A DNA stretch of 64,000 nucleotides, taken from Paenibacillus sp. RC334. GTDB taxonomy: Bacteria; Bacillota; Bacilli; Paenibacillales; Paenibacillaceae. Below are positions 43,818 to 53,042 of this stretch, piece after piece (within the stretch, counting starts at the first letter, position 1; every line of letters starts with the position of its first letter). The DNA lies in NCBI RefSeq assembly GCF_030034735.1, contig NZ_CP125370.1:5193001-5257000 (forward strand), in the 5' to 3' direction. Both the position numbers and the translations under genes were made by a program. The notes under the pieces are model-generated. The model saw only the letters and a program-made list of their open reading frames with translations, had not been told where the DNA came from and searched no databases.

Positions 43818-44264
43818 TTATTGGGGAGGATCGGACAATGCAAACATAATCTCGCCCTCAGCTACTACTGTATCGCCTACCTTAGCCGTAGCCTTCCCTT
43901 TGCCGAATGCTCCTTTGGAACGGGTTATTTCCACTTCAAGCGTCAGCGTATCCCCAGGAACCACCTGTCCGCGAAAACGGAAGCCATCCAGCCCTGCCAA
44001 GAAACCAATTTTGCCGCGATTGCTTTCCAGATGCAGCAGTGCGAATGCCCCTACCTGAGCCAAGGCTTCAGTAATCAGCACACCCGGCATAACCGGATAA
44101 CCAGGAAAGTGTCCAATGAAATGAGGCTCATTCATCGTTACATTTTTAATACCTACTGCTCTTTTCCCTTCCTCCAGCTCAATAATGCGGTCCACCAACA
44201 AAAACGGCGGCCGATGCGGGATAATCTCCTGAATTTGATTAACATCCAATTGCAATTTGTCCAT
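43818..44264 (-). CDS. fabZ: (3R)-hydroxyacyl-ACP dehydratase FabZ
   Basis: Dehydrates 3-hydroxyacyl-ACP in type II fatty acid synthesis. The 148-residue product has the hot-dog fold signatures [14 protein letters not shown] and the active-site loop [20 protein letters not shown] with catalytic His, followed by [10 protein letters not shown] with the catalytic Glu region nearby. Length is standard. The ATG at 44264 has GGGAGGAG about 11 bases upstream. It is adjacent to flhP/mbl as in B. subtilis (ywpB), but a 900-base repeat-bearing gap separates them here. Confidence 0.95.
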   Translation of the reverse strand: MDKLQLDVNQIQEIIPHRPPFLLVDRIIELEEGKRAVGIKNVTMNEPHFIGHFPGYPVMPGVLITEALAQVGAFALLHLESNRGKIGFLAGLDGFRFRGQVVPGDTLTLEVEITRSKGAFGKGKATAKVGDTVVAEGEIMFALSDPPQ

Positions 44265-44630
44265 TTACTTTAATAACTCCTCCCGCTTGCAGGGTTCAGG
44301 CCCTTAACAAAATAGAGCCGCTGCAAGCATAATATTACCCCGCCTGCGCTGCATAATAACAGTTCAAAGCGGTAACAATGTTAGATATCCTTCACCTACT
44401 GCAGAAGTGAAGGTTGAGATAAGGGGCTTTTTCCGCCGGTTATGCAACCAGAGGCGCGAAGAGGCCCTTTTGCCCGTGCTTGGTCTTACCCCGCAGTGTT
44501 TAAACTTCCCCATCATTATACAGTTATCAGATGTAAAAAGAAAATTACGCGGAAGTACCATATTGGGTGCTCCTATTATGGGGTGAAGCGGAGCTTCAAT
44601 TTGAGTCAAGGGGGAGGAGGCTACGGGGAT

Positions 44631-44752
44631 GGATCATTCTTCCGATCGCTGTTAACCCCGGATTTTTTCATTGTACAGAAAATTTAAAGGGTAAAATCCG
44701 GGGTTAAAGGCGAACGCTGACGCTTCTTCAGAACGATTCCATCCCCTCCGCC
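44631..44752 (+). repeat. Dispersed-type repeat unit, copy 1
   Basis: Contains GATCGCTGTTAACCCCGGAT, then a matching AAAATCCGGGGTTAAAGGCG, then ACGCTGACGCTTCTTCAGA. The AACCCCGG...CCGGGGTT arms form an internal inverted repeat. A divergent copy in opposite orientation lies 254 bases away. Confidence 0.6.
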
Positions 44753-44898
44753 AAGTTACTTTTGGCTCAAAAAAAGAAAGCCTCGCTTCAATAATACTCG
44801 CTTGGCGTGAAGGGCGGAACAACACCGAAGGCCCATGCGATGGCCTTCATTGGCCCTCCAACGACGTGCTGCGTTGGGCCAGTTACGTTTGGGCATAA

Positions 44899-44930
44899 CA
44901 AAACCCTGCGCCGCTTGGCACAGGGTTTTG
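44899..44930. terminator. Strong hairpin between the repeat units
   Basis: CAAAACCCTG and CAGGGTTTTG form a perfect 10-base stem over a 12-base loop, with TTGTTTTT after it on the plus strand. It could end transcripts in either direction, such as those of the flhOP operon. Confidence 0.6.
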
Positions 44931-45005
44931 TTGTTTTTATATGCTACCCAACACAAATTGCGAGTGGTTTACCTTAACAAGAGTGGGGTCGATTGCGGGT
45001 AGCCA

Positions 45006-45141
45006 GCGGAGCGAAGGATTTGAATCTGGAGAAGCGTAAGCGTTCGCCTTTTCAACGGGATTTTCACATCTGAATAACTTATAAAATAAGAAAATCCGGT
45101 TGCAACAGCGATCGTAAGATCAAATCATTCGCGGAGCGACC
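45006..45141 (-). repeat. Dispersed-type repeat unit, copy 2 (inverted)
   Basis: Read on the minus strand it has GATCGCTGTTGCAACCGGAT, then GAAAATCCCGTTGAAAAGGC, then GAACGCTTACGCTTCTCCAG, in the same order as copy 1. The TTCGC/GCGAA-type ends (near 45011 and 45130) may bound the unit. Confidence 0.6.
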
Positions 45142-45171
45142 TTCTCCCTGCCCCACTATTTTTAAAGTAAA

Positions 45172-45384
45172 CTAAGGCGCAAATATAAGATCAATGACAT
45201 GCTGCCAGGTTTTCCATTCAAATACGCCTGCCAGCCCTTGCTTGCCTACGATCACATATCCTGCAATCAAACCACCCAGCAGCGAGAATAGGAACAGCAA
45301 CGGGATTACGAAATAACGGGCAGTACTCCAGCGAGACTTCGCCTTTTCAGGCACCGGACGAGAATCGGGTTGTTCTTCTTTCAT
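45172..45384 (-). CDS. EpuA-like small membrane protein (annotated elsewhere as RNA polymerase subunit beta-like)
   Basis: The roughly 70-residue product has a charged, Pro-rich cytoplasmic N-terminus (KEEQPDSRPVPEKAKSRW), one membrane helix (YFVIPLLFLFSLLGGLIAGY) and a short outer tail. This matches the EpuA family (PF11772), which databases name after RNA polymerase beta, although nothing in the sequence suggests a polymerase role. ATG 45384 follows AGGG; GTG and TTG codons just before it are alternatives. It starts 10 bases after the flhP stop and is likely cotranscribed. Function unknown. Confidence 0.72.
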   Translation of the reverse strand: MKEEQPDSRPVPEKAKSRWSTARYFVIPLLFLFSLLGGLIAGYVIVGKQGLAGVFEWKTWQHVIDLIFAP

Positions 45385-45394
45385 CACCAAATCC

Positions 45395-46225
45395 CTATGC
45401 CCTCAGATTGTTAGCCAGGTTCAACATTGTATCGCTAGAAGTCAGCGCCCGTGCCGCCAATTGATACATTCGCTGAACTTGCATCATGTCCGTCATTTCA
45501 CCCGCTAAATCCACATTAGACTGTTCCAAATAGCCGGAACGTACAGATACGTCCGCTGGAACAGCGCCCGCTACACCTGCTGCACCAAATACATTCGCTT
45601 CTGTCACACCATATGCTAACACGAACAGGTTATCGTCCCGCTGTTCCAATCCTTCTGGACGTTGCACATCCATCAGCTTGATCCGCTGACCAACTATTGG
45701 ATTTCCCGTTCCGTCTGGGCGAATGAGCAATTCACCGTCCGGGTTAATCGCTACCTTGGAGCCAGACGGAGCAGTTACAGGAACATCATTGTTATCCAGC
45801 ACTTGATAGCCTTCAGCAGTTGTCAGGAACATCGTTTTGCCGTCATTCGGATCTGGAACAAAATGAAAGCTGCCGTCACGCGTCCAAGCCTTCTGTCCAT
45901 TTCCCTGAACTTCGAACATGGCATTGCCCTGGATTGCCAGATCGGTAGGAAGCCCCGTCTCTTTAAGCGGTCCCTGCTCCATATTTTTCATAGCCGAAGC
46001 TAATTTCACACCGTAGCCCAAATTATAGCCGAGCGGCATAGCCCGTCCATTTTGGAGATACGTCGAAGGCTGCTGCTGCACATTGGCCAGCACATCTTCA
46101 AAAGAACCCTGTTTACTCTTATAACCAACCGTATTGACATTGGCGATATTATCGGCAATCAAATCCAAGCGCTGCTGCACACTGGCCATAGATACCATTG
46201 CGCCGATCATGGAGTTGTTCATCAC
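45395..46225 (-). CDS. flhP: FlhP, flagellar hook-basal body rod-type protein
   Basis: FlhP is an extracytoplasmic component of the distal flagellar rod. The 276-residue product has the flagellar rod N-terminal signature (QQRLDLIADNIANVNTVGYK), the central FlgG/FlgE-like beta region (TDLAIQGNAMFEVQGNGQKA) and the C-terminal motif with QSNVDLAGEMTDMMQVQRMY. It is preceded at 10 bases by flhO, forming the flhOP pair seen in B. subtilis next to mbl. Expression is predicted from a sigma-D promoter overlapping the mbl stop codon. Confidence 0.93.
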   Translation of the reverse strand: MMNNSMIGAMVSMASVQQRLDLIADNIANVNTVGYKSKQGSFEDVLANVQQQPSTYLQNGRAMPLGYNLGYGVKLASAMKNMEQGPLKETGLPTDLAIQGNAMFEVQGNGQKAWTRDGSFHFVPDPNDGKTMFLTTAEGYQVLDNNDVPVTAPSGSKVAINPDGELLIRPDGTGNPIVGQRIKLMDVQRPEGLEQRDDNLFVLAYGVTEANVFGAAGVAGAVPADVSVRSGYLEQSNVDLAGEMTDMMQVQRMYQLAARALTSSDTMLNLANNLRA

Positions 46226-46235
46226 TTACCCCCTG

Positions 46236-47120
46236 TTATACACGGCCTACTTCATTAACGGCCTTGTCCAAGCTTTTATCATAAAATTGAATGACCTTCT
46301 GATTCGCTTCATACGCTCTTAACGCAGCCATCATATCCACCATCGACTGCGAAGCGTCCACATTAGATACTTCCAGATAGCCTTGACGGACAGATACCAC
46401 ATCATTTGCAGTCATCGTTCTGGCCGTAGCACCGTCTGTATCATTCAGACGAAAATTCCCGTTACCTTCACGAACGAGCTGGTATGGACGGTCAATGACA
46501 CTGATTCCGAGCGTCGTTCCCAACGTCTGATTGGAGGCTTTGTCCACCAATTCGCCCCGCTCATTTACTTTAAGCGCTGAAACAGCCCCCGTCAATTGAA
46601 TCGGCTTACCATTCGTATCCAGCACTGCTGAACCAGTCGACGAGAGCAACGCACCCGTTCCATTTACCTGAAAATGCCCATCACGTGTGTAGCGTACATT
46701 ACCGTTGCTGTCTTGAACCGTAAAAAACGCTTCCGGACGATAGGTGACTTCACCGTTAGCATTGATGAATTTCCCCGCCCGATCAAAAGCCATTGGCCGA
46801 CCGGTTGCCGGGTCATTCACGTTAATATTGGACTGTATCGCGAAATCCGTAGCTTGTCCGCTATCCTTCAATGCCCCCTGAATGTAAGGGGAGAGGCTTT
46901 CCTCAGCAAAAACGCCAGTATTGAGCTTGCCGACCGTACGGTCCGGGTTATTTGGATTGCCCCCGGTCATCGAAATAAGCATTTCGGGAAAAGAACGCTG
47001 AACACTATTTTCCTGCTTGTATCCCGTTGTGTTCATATTGGCAATATTTTGCGTCACAGTGTCATGGCGTCGTTGTTGCGTTGTCATTCCGGCGGCCGCA
47101 GTATATAAACCTCTCAACAT
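46236..47120 (-). CDS. flhO: FlhO, flagellar hook-basal body rod-type protein
   Basis: FlhO works with FlhP in the distal flagellar rod. The 294-residue product opens MLRGLYTAAAGMTTQQRRHD, has TQNIANMNTTGYKQENS, a central DFAIQSNINVNDPATGRP segment and the C-terminal LEVSNVDASQSMVDMMAALR and AYEANQKVIQFYDKSLDKAV. Typical FlgG/FlhO layout and length. ATG 47120 is chosen because the family always starts near MLRGLY; an upstream extension of 12 residues lacks homology. A GGGGTG lies about 10 bases before. It is placed after mbl, as in Bacillus. Confidence 0.93.
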   Translation of the reverse strand: MLRGLYTAAAGMTTQQRRHDTVTQNIANMNTTGYKQENSVQRSFPEMLISMTGGNPNNPDRTVGKLNTGVFAEESLSPYIQGALKDSGQATDFAIQSNINVNDPATGRPMAFDRAGKFINANGEVTYRPEAFFTVQDSNGNVRYTRDGHFQVNGTGALLSSTGSAVLDTNGKPIQLTGAVSALKVNERGELVDKASNQTLGTTLGISVIDRPYQLVREGNGNFRLNDTDGATARTMTANDVVSVRQGYLEVSNVDASQSMVDMMAALRAYEANQKVIQFYDKSLDKAVNEVGRV

Positions 47121-47231
47121 GTATCGTGCACCCCAATCCTGTACTCTCCTGGTCAAACATCTGCTCGTACGGAGGCATGGAAGCCAAAACCTAGATAGCC
47201 TGCCTGACCGTATACGAGTCTTTTATAATCA

Positions 47232-47258
47232 CTATCGGCAGATTAGAACTTTTTCTTA
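47232..47258 (-). promoter_or_regulatory. Predicted sigma-D promoter of flhO/flhP
   Basis: TAAG (47255-47258), a 15-base spacer and GCCGATAG (47232-47239) on the minus strand, close to the sigma-D consensus. It overlaps the last codons of mbl. In B. subtilis flhOP is sigma-D dependent, which supports the call. Confidence 0.65.
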
Positions 47259-48241
47259 ACGACATGATCCAAATTATCCAGCATAATTCCTGTGCCCTTA
47301 ACGACACAATGCATCGGATCTTCAGCAACCAGCACCGGAACACGCAGTTCCTCGGCAAGCAGCTCGTCCAATCCGCTCAGCAACGCGCCGCCGCCTGTCA
47401 AAATAACACCGCGGTCAATAATGTCGGCTGACAGTTCCGGTGGGGTCTGCTCCAATACAAACTTGGCCGCAGCAACAATCGCTGACACAGGATCTCTGAG
47501 CGCATCCTGCACTTCAGCCGCAGAAATACTTAACGTTTTAGGCAACCCGGATACCATATCTCGTCCCCGAATGTCCATCTCTGCCTGTCGTCCGCTCGGA
47601 TGCACGGTGCCGATGGCGATTTTAATATCTTCCGCCGTACGTTCCCCGATCAAAAGCTTGTACTTTGTTTTCACATATTTCATGATGGCGGAATCAAACT
47701 TGTCTCCTGCCATTTTAATGGAAGAAGCCGTTACTACATCCCCCATAGAGAGAACCGCAACGTCTGTTGTTCCACCACCAATATCCACAACCATGTTGCC
47801 ACTAGGCTCAAAAATATCCATTCCTGCCCCGATGGCAGCTGCTTTTGGCTCTTCCTCCAAAAATACTTCTTTAGCCCCGCTACGCTCCGCCGCTTCACGA
47901 ATCGCTTTTTGTTCCACTGAGGTAATGTTCGTCGGCGCACAGATCAGAATACGAGGGTGGCTATACCAGCTTTTTCCCCCTACACGATTGATAAAATATT
48001 TTAGCATGGCTTCAGTCACTTCAAAATCGGCGATGACACCATCGCGCAGTGGACGGATGGCTATGATATTACCGGGAGTACGTCCAACCATACGGCGTGC
48101 TTCCTCTCCGACAGCCAGAACTCTTTTTGTATCGCTTTCTATTGCAACAACGGAAGGTTCGTCAAGAACAACCCCCTTCCCTTTGACGTGGATAAGCACG
48201 TTGGCCGTACCGAGGTCGATACCGATATCATTACTGAACAT
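47243..48241 (-). CDS. mbl: Mbl, MreB-like actin cytoskeleton protein
   Basis: Mbl forms membrane-associated filaments that steer lateral wall synthesis. The 332-residue product has the actin-type phosphate loops NDIGIDLGTANVLIHVKG and MVVDIGGGTTDVAVLS, the adenosine motif VILTGGGALLSGL and ILICAPTNITSVEQKAIREA. I prefer ATG 48241 (GGGGGCC upstream), which starts just before the conserved IGIDLG; an in-frame start at 48289 adds 16 non-homologous residues. The order spoIIID-mbl-flhO-flhP identifies it as Mbl rather than MreB. Confidence 0.93.
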   Translation of the reverse strand: MFSNDIGIDLGTANVLIHVKGKGVVLDEPSVVAIESDTKRVLAVGEEARRMVGRTPGNIIAIRPLRDGVIADFEVTEAMLKYFINRVGGKSWYSHPRILICAPTNITSVEQKAIREAAERSGAKEVFLEEEPKAAAIGAGMDIFEPSGNMVVDIGGGTTDVAVLSMGDVVTASSIKMAGDKFDSAIMKYVKTKYKLLIGERTAEDIKIAIGTVHPSGRQAEMDIRGRDMVSGLPKTLSISAAEVQDALRDPVSAIVAAAKFVLEQTPPELSADIIDRGVILTGGGALLSGLDELLAEELRVPVLVAEDPMHCVVKGTGIMLDNLDHVVKKKF

Positions 48242-48413
48242 ATTAAAAAGGCCCCCAAAGTGATATTTTAAAAAGCTAAGATTCGACAAGAAGCGGCAAA
48301 TATATGTATAAACCTACGGTTACATGTCATTTTTCGATCTTGTACCATCTTTTAACATATCATACTTCAGGGGGTTGATTCAATGGCTTTGCCAGCCAAT
48401 TCACTATATATTT

Positions 48414-48701
48414 TTAAGACTTGCCTGAAACGAGGATCTCCCTTCTTTTTCCGCTCGTTTTTTTGTACTTGATTTTCGTCGCTTCCCCTCCCCGCAGATG
48501 ACGAATGGATTTATGGTATTCGAGAATGTGCTTCACCTGATCTGCAAGGTCTGGGTTGATTTCAGGCAGCCGTTCGGTCAGATCTTTATGCACCGTGCTC
48601 TTGGAGACACCAAATTCCTTGGCAATCGTACGGACCGTATTCCTTGTTTCCACGATACAGCGACCGATTTTGATGGTCCGTTCCTTGATGTAATCGTGCA
48701 C
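48414..48701 (-). CDS. spoIIID: SpoIIID, mother-cell transcription factor
   Basis: SpoIIID is a small DNA-binding protein that switches mother-cell gene expression between sigma-E and sigma-K. The 95-residue product has the typical helix-turn-helix (VRTIAKEFGVSKSTVHKDLT) and a basic C-terminal helix (HKSIRHLRGGEATKIKYKK). Compared with B. subtilis SpoIIID (93 residues) the length is near identical. It begins the spoIIID-mbl-flhO-flhP series. It is separate from spoIIQ, which ends at a terminator upstream. Confidence 0.95.
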   Translation of the reverse strand: MHDYIKERTIKIGRCIVETRNTVRTIAKEFGVSKSTVHKDLTERLPEINPDLADQVKHILEYHKSIRHLRGGEATKIKYKKTSGKRREILVSGKS

Positions 48702-48849
48702 GCTCCCGCCTCCCCACTGTGGATAGTTTGGTACATTATATGAGGAGTATGCCTATATATTCGCGGTATGGCGGGAAGACATGCTTCGGAAGGCCTATTT
48801 ATTTGGCAAAAGCAACTTATGTTTACCCAATGAACTACAAAAGCACAAG

Positions 48850-48879
48850 AAAAAGCGAGGGATGATGATCCCCCGCTTT
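48850..48879 (-). terminator. Terminator of spoIIQ
   Basis: AAAGCG-G-GGGAT and ATCCC-T-CGCTTT pair over a CATC tetraloop on the minus strand and run into TTTTTC. It follows the spoIIQ stop by about 22 bases. Confidence 0.8.
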
Positions 48880-48900
48880 GCATGAAAAGCTATGCCGAAT

Positions 48901-49641
48901 TTATTTTTTAGGAAGCAGACCGGTTGGATTCACTGGCTTGGCATCCTGATACACTTCAAAATGCAGATGTGTTTTCAAATCCTTTTCAAGTTCATTACGA
49001 CCCGCCGAAGCGATGACATCGTTCTGTTTTACTTGATCGCCTTCTTTTACTTTCAGATCGTTCAAGCTTTGGTAAACGGTTCTGAGATTGTTATCATGCG
49101 TAATTTCCACAACATTGCCTGCCAGCGGGTGTTGTTCCACACGGGTCACCTTACCACTGAGGGCGGCTCTCACTTCGAACGTTTGATCATCGGCGCGAGA
49201 AAGATCAATGCCAGTGTTGGCGGTAAAGGTTCTATCGTACTCTACCATCGCAGCCGCCTGTTCGTCAGCTGTCGCGTTTTCGTCAAAGAATGGCTTTACG
49301 ACCTGTACTGCGGCAGCATCCGCCACCGGCCATGCGAGATTTTCCGACTGGGCAACGACTTCCATACTTTCAGGCTGTTGTCCGGTGACATCGGTATTGA
49401 CCGTTGATGTATTCTGTACCGATGAATTAGCTGGGTCAGGTTTGAAAGACTTCTGGTTGGCATCCTGATAGACCCACACTAAAGTTAGTATAATGGCTGC
49501 TGCGGCAATGTAGGCTGCCGGGTATGCCCACCTTTTGGACAACAGCTTTTTCCACGAAGACGGCCGTGAAGCCCTTCCACCCTGAAAGGTTTTGGGTGTT
49601 TCTTCATGATTTTGGTTCTGGTTTTTATTTTGTTCACTCAT
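48901..49641 (-). CDS. spoIIQ: SpoIIQ-type forespore M23 peptidase-like protein
   Basis: SpoIIQ sits in the forespore outer face and binds mother-cell SpoIIIAH to link the two membranes during engulfment. The 246-residue product has a cytoplasmic tail, one membrane helix (PAAYIAAAAIILTLVWVYQD, about 37-56) and a C-terminal LytM/M23 domain. The M23 second motif HLHFEV is kept, but the first motif, normally HxxxD with a zinc His, reads NTGIDLS, so the first metal ligand is lost and the domain is probably inactive, as in B. subtilis SpoIIQ. It follows spoIID by 70 bases. Confidence 0.9.
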   Translation of the reverse strand: MSEQNKNQNQNHEETPKTFQGGRASRPSSWKKLLSKRWAYPAAYIAAAAIILTLVWVYQDANQKSFKPDPANSSVQNTSTVNTDVTGQQPESMEVVAQSENLAWPVADAAAVQVVKPFFDENATADEQAAAMVEYDRTFTANTGIDLSRADDQTFEVRAALSGKVTRVEQHPLAGNVVEITHDNNLRTVYQSLNDLKVKEGDQVKQNDVIASAGRNELEKDLKTHLHFEVYQDAKPVNPTGLLPKK

Positions 49642-49711
49642 TTGCTCATCACCTCAGTAACCAGTGTTACCGGGTGCAACTCTTTTATACTTCAAAGTTT
49701 TGAAAAATTTA

Positions 49712-51136
49712 CTAACTTAGAATACGAGAGGCTTGGGCAAAGGAAACGCCCGTGTAATAGTGAAGGAGAATTTGAGTGGCTGTATGTCCTTCCTTGGCCA
49801 TTCCGTTAGCTCCCCATTGGCTCATACCGACACCATGTCCGTAGCCGTAGGTTGTAATGGCGATCTGATCTCCTTCGGCCTTCCACGTAAATTCAGCAGA
49901 ACGCAGCCCCAGCTTGTTTCGGATTTCCGGTCCTGTAAAAATAGTGCCTCCTACCTCGATCTGCTTGATCCGATGCCCCTTTGTCTTGGAAAGTACCCGA
50001 ATTTCCGGTATACTCCCTCCTCCAGTAGAAGCGGCTATCGCCGTACGGCTCAATCCCAATCTATCAAGCACATTCTGACGGCTCAGCGTGATGGTTTCTG
50101 TATAACGGGGCGCAAGCTGCTTGTCCCATGGACTTGACACACTCCGTAAATAAGGCACAGCCTTGGCCCATACATCCTCTGAATTTTCAGTATAACCGTT
50201 ACTGGTAGAAAAAAAGGAAGCGGTAATCGGTTTACCCTCATATACCATGATCGTATCCTTGGTGTCGCGTACAGCCTGCCGGATTTTGGCCAGTTCTGCG
50301 GATTTGCCAGAATGCCCCCACTCTCTATTAAGTTTGGCTTTGGAAATGTAGGCCTGGTGCTTAACCGTATCGGTCACATCCGCCCCCGCCGGAGCGCCGC
50401 TGGTGTCATCAGCCAGCAAACGCCGGGCAATGAAGGTACGCGCGGCAATAGCCTGCGCCTTCAGCGCCTCGCCCTCGAAGCTGGGCGGCATTTCGGCTGC
50501 TACTACGCCGACAATGTATTGCTCTAGCGGCAGCGTCTCCGTGCGACCGGTGGACGTGACGTACACGCGCACGTCCGGCTCTGCCGCCGCTGGTACACTG
50601 CGCGCTGGCGCGGCGGGCACCGCAGGAATGGGCGGGACGCCCGGCAGGCGTGTAACAGGCGCCTCGCCCTTCGCAACCGCAGACGTGGCCGTGCGGTTGC
50701 TAGGCGGCAACGGCTGCGCCGTGTGGCTAGGCCATGCCAGCAGTGTGGGCACGGCGAGCGCTAGCGTCAGCAGGCCCGCCATAGCCGCGGCGGGCAGCCA
50801 TGGGCGGCGGCTGCCCCAGCGCGGGACACGCCCAGCAGAAGGCCGCAGATGCGGCAGCAGCGCGGGCGGCAGGCTGCCGCGGGTCGTATCTGCCCCAGAG
50901 ACGGGCGGCGACGCGGGGATAGGGCGCTGCGCGGGAGTGACCGCCGCCGCCGTACGCCGGGCGGTGAAGGTCACTCTGTCAGGAGCTGACGCGCCCGGCG
51001 GAACGATCTGCTGTGGCACAGGACGCCCTGCCTGTACAACAGCTATAGAGCCGTGACTGTCTCCCTCAGGTGAAGCCCGGCGATGTTCCTTGGAATGATG
51101 AATCGGTATACGAATACGAACCTGTGAATCTTTCAT
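49712..51136 (-). CDS. spoIID: SpoIID, sporulation lytic transglycosylase
   Basis: SpoIID is a membrane-anchored transglycosylase that trims septal peptidoglycan for engulfment. The 474-residue product carries a long Pro/Ala/Arg-rich N-terminal tail, a membrane helix (LPAAAMAGLLTLALAVPTLL, about 115-135), a Pro/Ala linker (to about 185) and the SpoIID domain with the active-site IVGVVAAEMPPSFEGEALKA and the C-terminal YGYGHGVGMSQWGANGMAKE motif. The tail and linker are much longer than in B. subtilis (343 residues) and are GC-rich (about 50380-51000). It lies between murA and spoIIQ, as in Bacillus. Confidence 0.94.
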   Translation of the reverse strand: MKDSQVRIRIPIHHSKEHRRASPEGDSHGSIAVVQAGRPVPQQIVPPGASAPDRVTFTARRTAAAVTPAQRPIPASPPVSGADTTRGSLPPALLPHLRPSAGRVPRWGSRRPWLPAAAMAGLLTLALAVPTLLAWPSHTAQPLPPSNRTATSAVAKGEAPVTRLPGVPPIPAVPAAPARSVPAAAEPDVRVYVTSTGRTETLPLEQYIVGVVAAEMPPSFEGEALKAQAIAARTFIARRLLADDTSGAPAGADVTDTVKHQAYISKAKLNREWGHSGKSAELAKIRQAVRDTKDTIMVYEGKPITASFFSTSNGYTENSEDVWAKAVPYLRSVSSPWDKQLAPRYTETITLSRQNVLDRLGLSRTAIAASTGGGSIPEIRVLSKTKGHRIKQIEVGGTIFTGPEIRNKLGLRSAEFTWKAEGDQIAITTYGYGHGVGMSQWGANGMAKEGHTATQILLHYYTGVSFAQASRILS

Positions 51137-51280
51137 AAGCTGAAACCTCCATCAAAGGGCTTGAGTCCGGCTGGAAGCAGTGATATGCTCCAGCAGATAC
51201 TTTCAATCATATGAGGTCGTCCACTTTGATAGAACCCTTTTAAGAGAACTGAAAGAATGAAAAAGACAGGCTGAAAACAT

Positions 51281-51311
51281 AAAAAAACCAAGCCCTTTAT
51301 GGACTTGGTTT
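51281..51311 (-). terminator. Terminator of murA
   Basis: AAACCAAG and CTTGGTTT form a perfect 8-base stem over an 11-base loop, followed on the minus strand by a T tract. It separates murA from spoIID, which therefore needs its own, probably sigma-E, promoter; none was confidently found. Confidence 0.85.
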
Positions 51312-51368
51312 CTCACTTGTTCGTAAATGTTACAGCATGTAGCCGCATGAGGCTATATACACTAAAGC

Positions 51369-52718
51369 TTAGGCCAGGGAAGGCTGGATCTTAAACAGAT
51401 TCCCTGATGCCGGTTCTGGTATGACGCGCTCAGCACTGGAGACATCCAGCTTGGGCTCTTCTACCGTTACTCTGTAAATGTCCGCGCCTAACCCGGTCAG
51501 CTTCTCGGCCAGATGAACATAACCACGGTCGATGTGATGTACGCCGGATACCTCCGTTGTACCTTCCGCAATCAGTCCAGTCAGAATCAAAGCAGCACCT
51601 GCACGCAGATCTGTCGAGGTCACTTTTGCACCTGTCAATTTAGCATTGCCGGTTACAATTGCGGAACGGCCTTCAACTTTAATCTCCGCATTCATCAGAT
51701 GAAATTCATCCACATGCATAAAACGATTTTCAAACACGGTTTCCGTGATAATGCTGGTGCCTTCAGCGGCAAGTTGAAGTGCCATCATCTGGGACTGCAT
51801 ATCCGTAGGGAAACCAGGATAAGGCAACGTTTTAACATCAACGGCCTTTAACGGTTTATCCGAAATCACGCGAATTCCATTTTCATCCGGTTGAATGATT
51901 ACACCCATTTCTTCCATCTTGGAGATAACCGGTCCCAAATGGTCCGATATCGCGCCTTCTACATATACGTTCCCGCCTGTGATCGCAGCAGCAACCATGT
52001 AAGTACCTGCTTCTACCCGGTCGGGAATGACCGTATGCTTCACACCGTGCAGCTTTTCAACGCCTTCAATGCGAATAACGCCTGTACCTGCACCGCGCAC
52101 CTTGGCACCCATACCGTTCAGGAAATTCGCAAGATCGACGATCTCAGGTTCCTTCGCAGCATTTTCAATGGTGGTAATGCCCTCCGCAAGAGTAGCGGCC
52201 ATCATAATATTTTCGGTCGCACCTACGCTGGCTACATCCAAATAAACTTTGGCTCCACGCAGACGCCCGTTAATTTTAGCTTCAATAAACCCTTGGCCCA
52301 GACTAATCTCGGCACCCAATGCTTCAAAACCCTTCAAATGCTGATCAATCGGTCGCGTACCAATTGCACATCCGCCTGGAAGCGAAATTCTTGTGTGTCC
52401 CAAACGTGTAAGCAACGGCCCCATAACCAAAAACGATGCGCGCATTTTCCTAACCCACTCGTAAGGGGCTTCACAGGAAATTATCTTCCGTGCGTCAACA
52501 CGAATGACCTCGTCTTGGTATGTAACGCCTGCTCCTAAGGACTCCAGCACTTTGCTAATGGTCATCACATCGTCTAGAGGAGGTGCATCAATGATAACAC
52601 TTTCTCCTTCTTCTCCTAAAAGAGATGCGGCGATGATCGGCAGAACTGAGTTTTTGGCTCCGCTGACTTTGACACTCCCGGTCAATCTGTTGCCACCGCG
52701 GACGATAAATTTGCTCAT
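51369..52718 (-). CDS. murA: UDP-N-acetylglucosamine 1-carboxyvinyltransferase MurA
   Basis: MurA makes UDP-GlcNAc-enolpyruvate from UDP-GlcNAc and PEP, the first committed step of peptidoglycan synthesis. The 449-residue product has [18 protein letters not shown] (with the N-terminal Lys), the [20 protein letters not shown] loop with the catalytic Cys that reacts with fosfomycin and PEP, and the C-terminal [20 protein letters not shown]. Length is slightly above the usual 420-435. The order DUF1146-murA-spoIID matches the murAA locus of Bacillus (ywmB is missing), so this is the essential MurAA-type copy. Confidence 0.96.
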   Translation of the reverse strand: MSKFIVRGGNRLTGSVKVSGAKNSVLPIIAASLLGEEGESVIIDAPPLDDVMTISKVLESLGAGVTYQDEVIRVDARKIISCEAPYEWVRKMRASFLVMGPLLTRLGHTRISLPGGCAIGTRPIDQHLKGFEALGAEISLGQGFIEAKINGRLRGAKVYLDVASVGATENIMMAATLAEGITTIENAAKEPEIVDLANFLNGMGAKVRGAGTGVIRIEGVEKLHGVKHTVIPDRVEAGTYMVAAAITGGNVYVEGAISDHLGPVISKMEEMGVIIQPDENGIRVISDKPLKAVDVKTLPYPGFPTDMQSQMMALQLAAEGTSIITETVFENRFMHVDEFHLMNAEIKVEGRSAIVTGNAKLTGAKVTSTDLRAGAALILTGLIAEGTTEVSGVHHIDRGYVHLAEKLTGLGADIYRVTVEEPKLDVSSAERVIPEPASGNLFKIQPSLA

Positions 52719-53042
52719 CTATGGTTCCCTCCGCGCGTCATTTCCCTTTTCCATCATGGAAAAAAAGAACATATTCCGCTATTTTCATGCCTTGCTTTTT
52801 CATTACATAAAAAAACAAGATTTTACTAATACACTAACTGCCATCATAACACTGATTAAATCAAGTATACAAGCGTTTTTTAAACATGACGACTATTGTG
52901 TTTCCAGCCTGTCGGGCCAGCTATACACGTATAGTTCTTTTGTTTACCATTGTTAACAATATGGCGCGATGTTATTCGACAATTCCCGCAGATACAGGGC
53001 CATAAAGTCATATAACCCGCCCACTTCATATTAAAACACATT

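Larger units (their letters stand above)
44265..45171. other. 907-base gap with a pair of inverted repeat units
   Basis: No gene is supported. It contains a CCTTCAC/GTGAAGG hairpin (about 44391-44416), two inverted copies of a repeat unit (44631-44752 and 45006-45141) and a strong hairpin at 44899-44930. Short frames here have no ribosome sites and lie in the repeats. Confidence 0.6.

Noticed and set aside
44756..44956. A 66-codon minus-strand frame in the fabZ-EpuA gap
   Set aside because: No ribosome site, composition unlike protein, and it contains a terminator hairpin and lies between repeat units.
47292..48263. A 323-codon plus-strand frame opposite mbl
   Set aside because: mbl is unmistakable on the minus strand; the opposite frame has low-complexity Ser/Pro/Ile sequence.
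51140..51240. A sigma-E promoter for spoIID
   Set aside because: A CATATCAC -10-like element is present, but no -35 at the right distance, so I left it out although regulation by sigma-E is expected.
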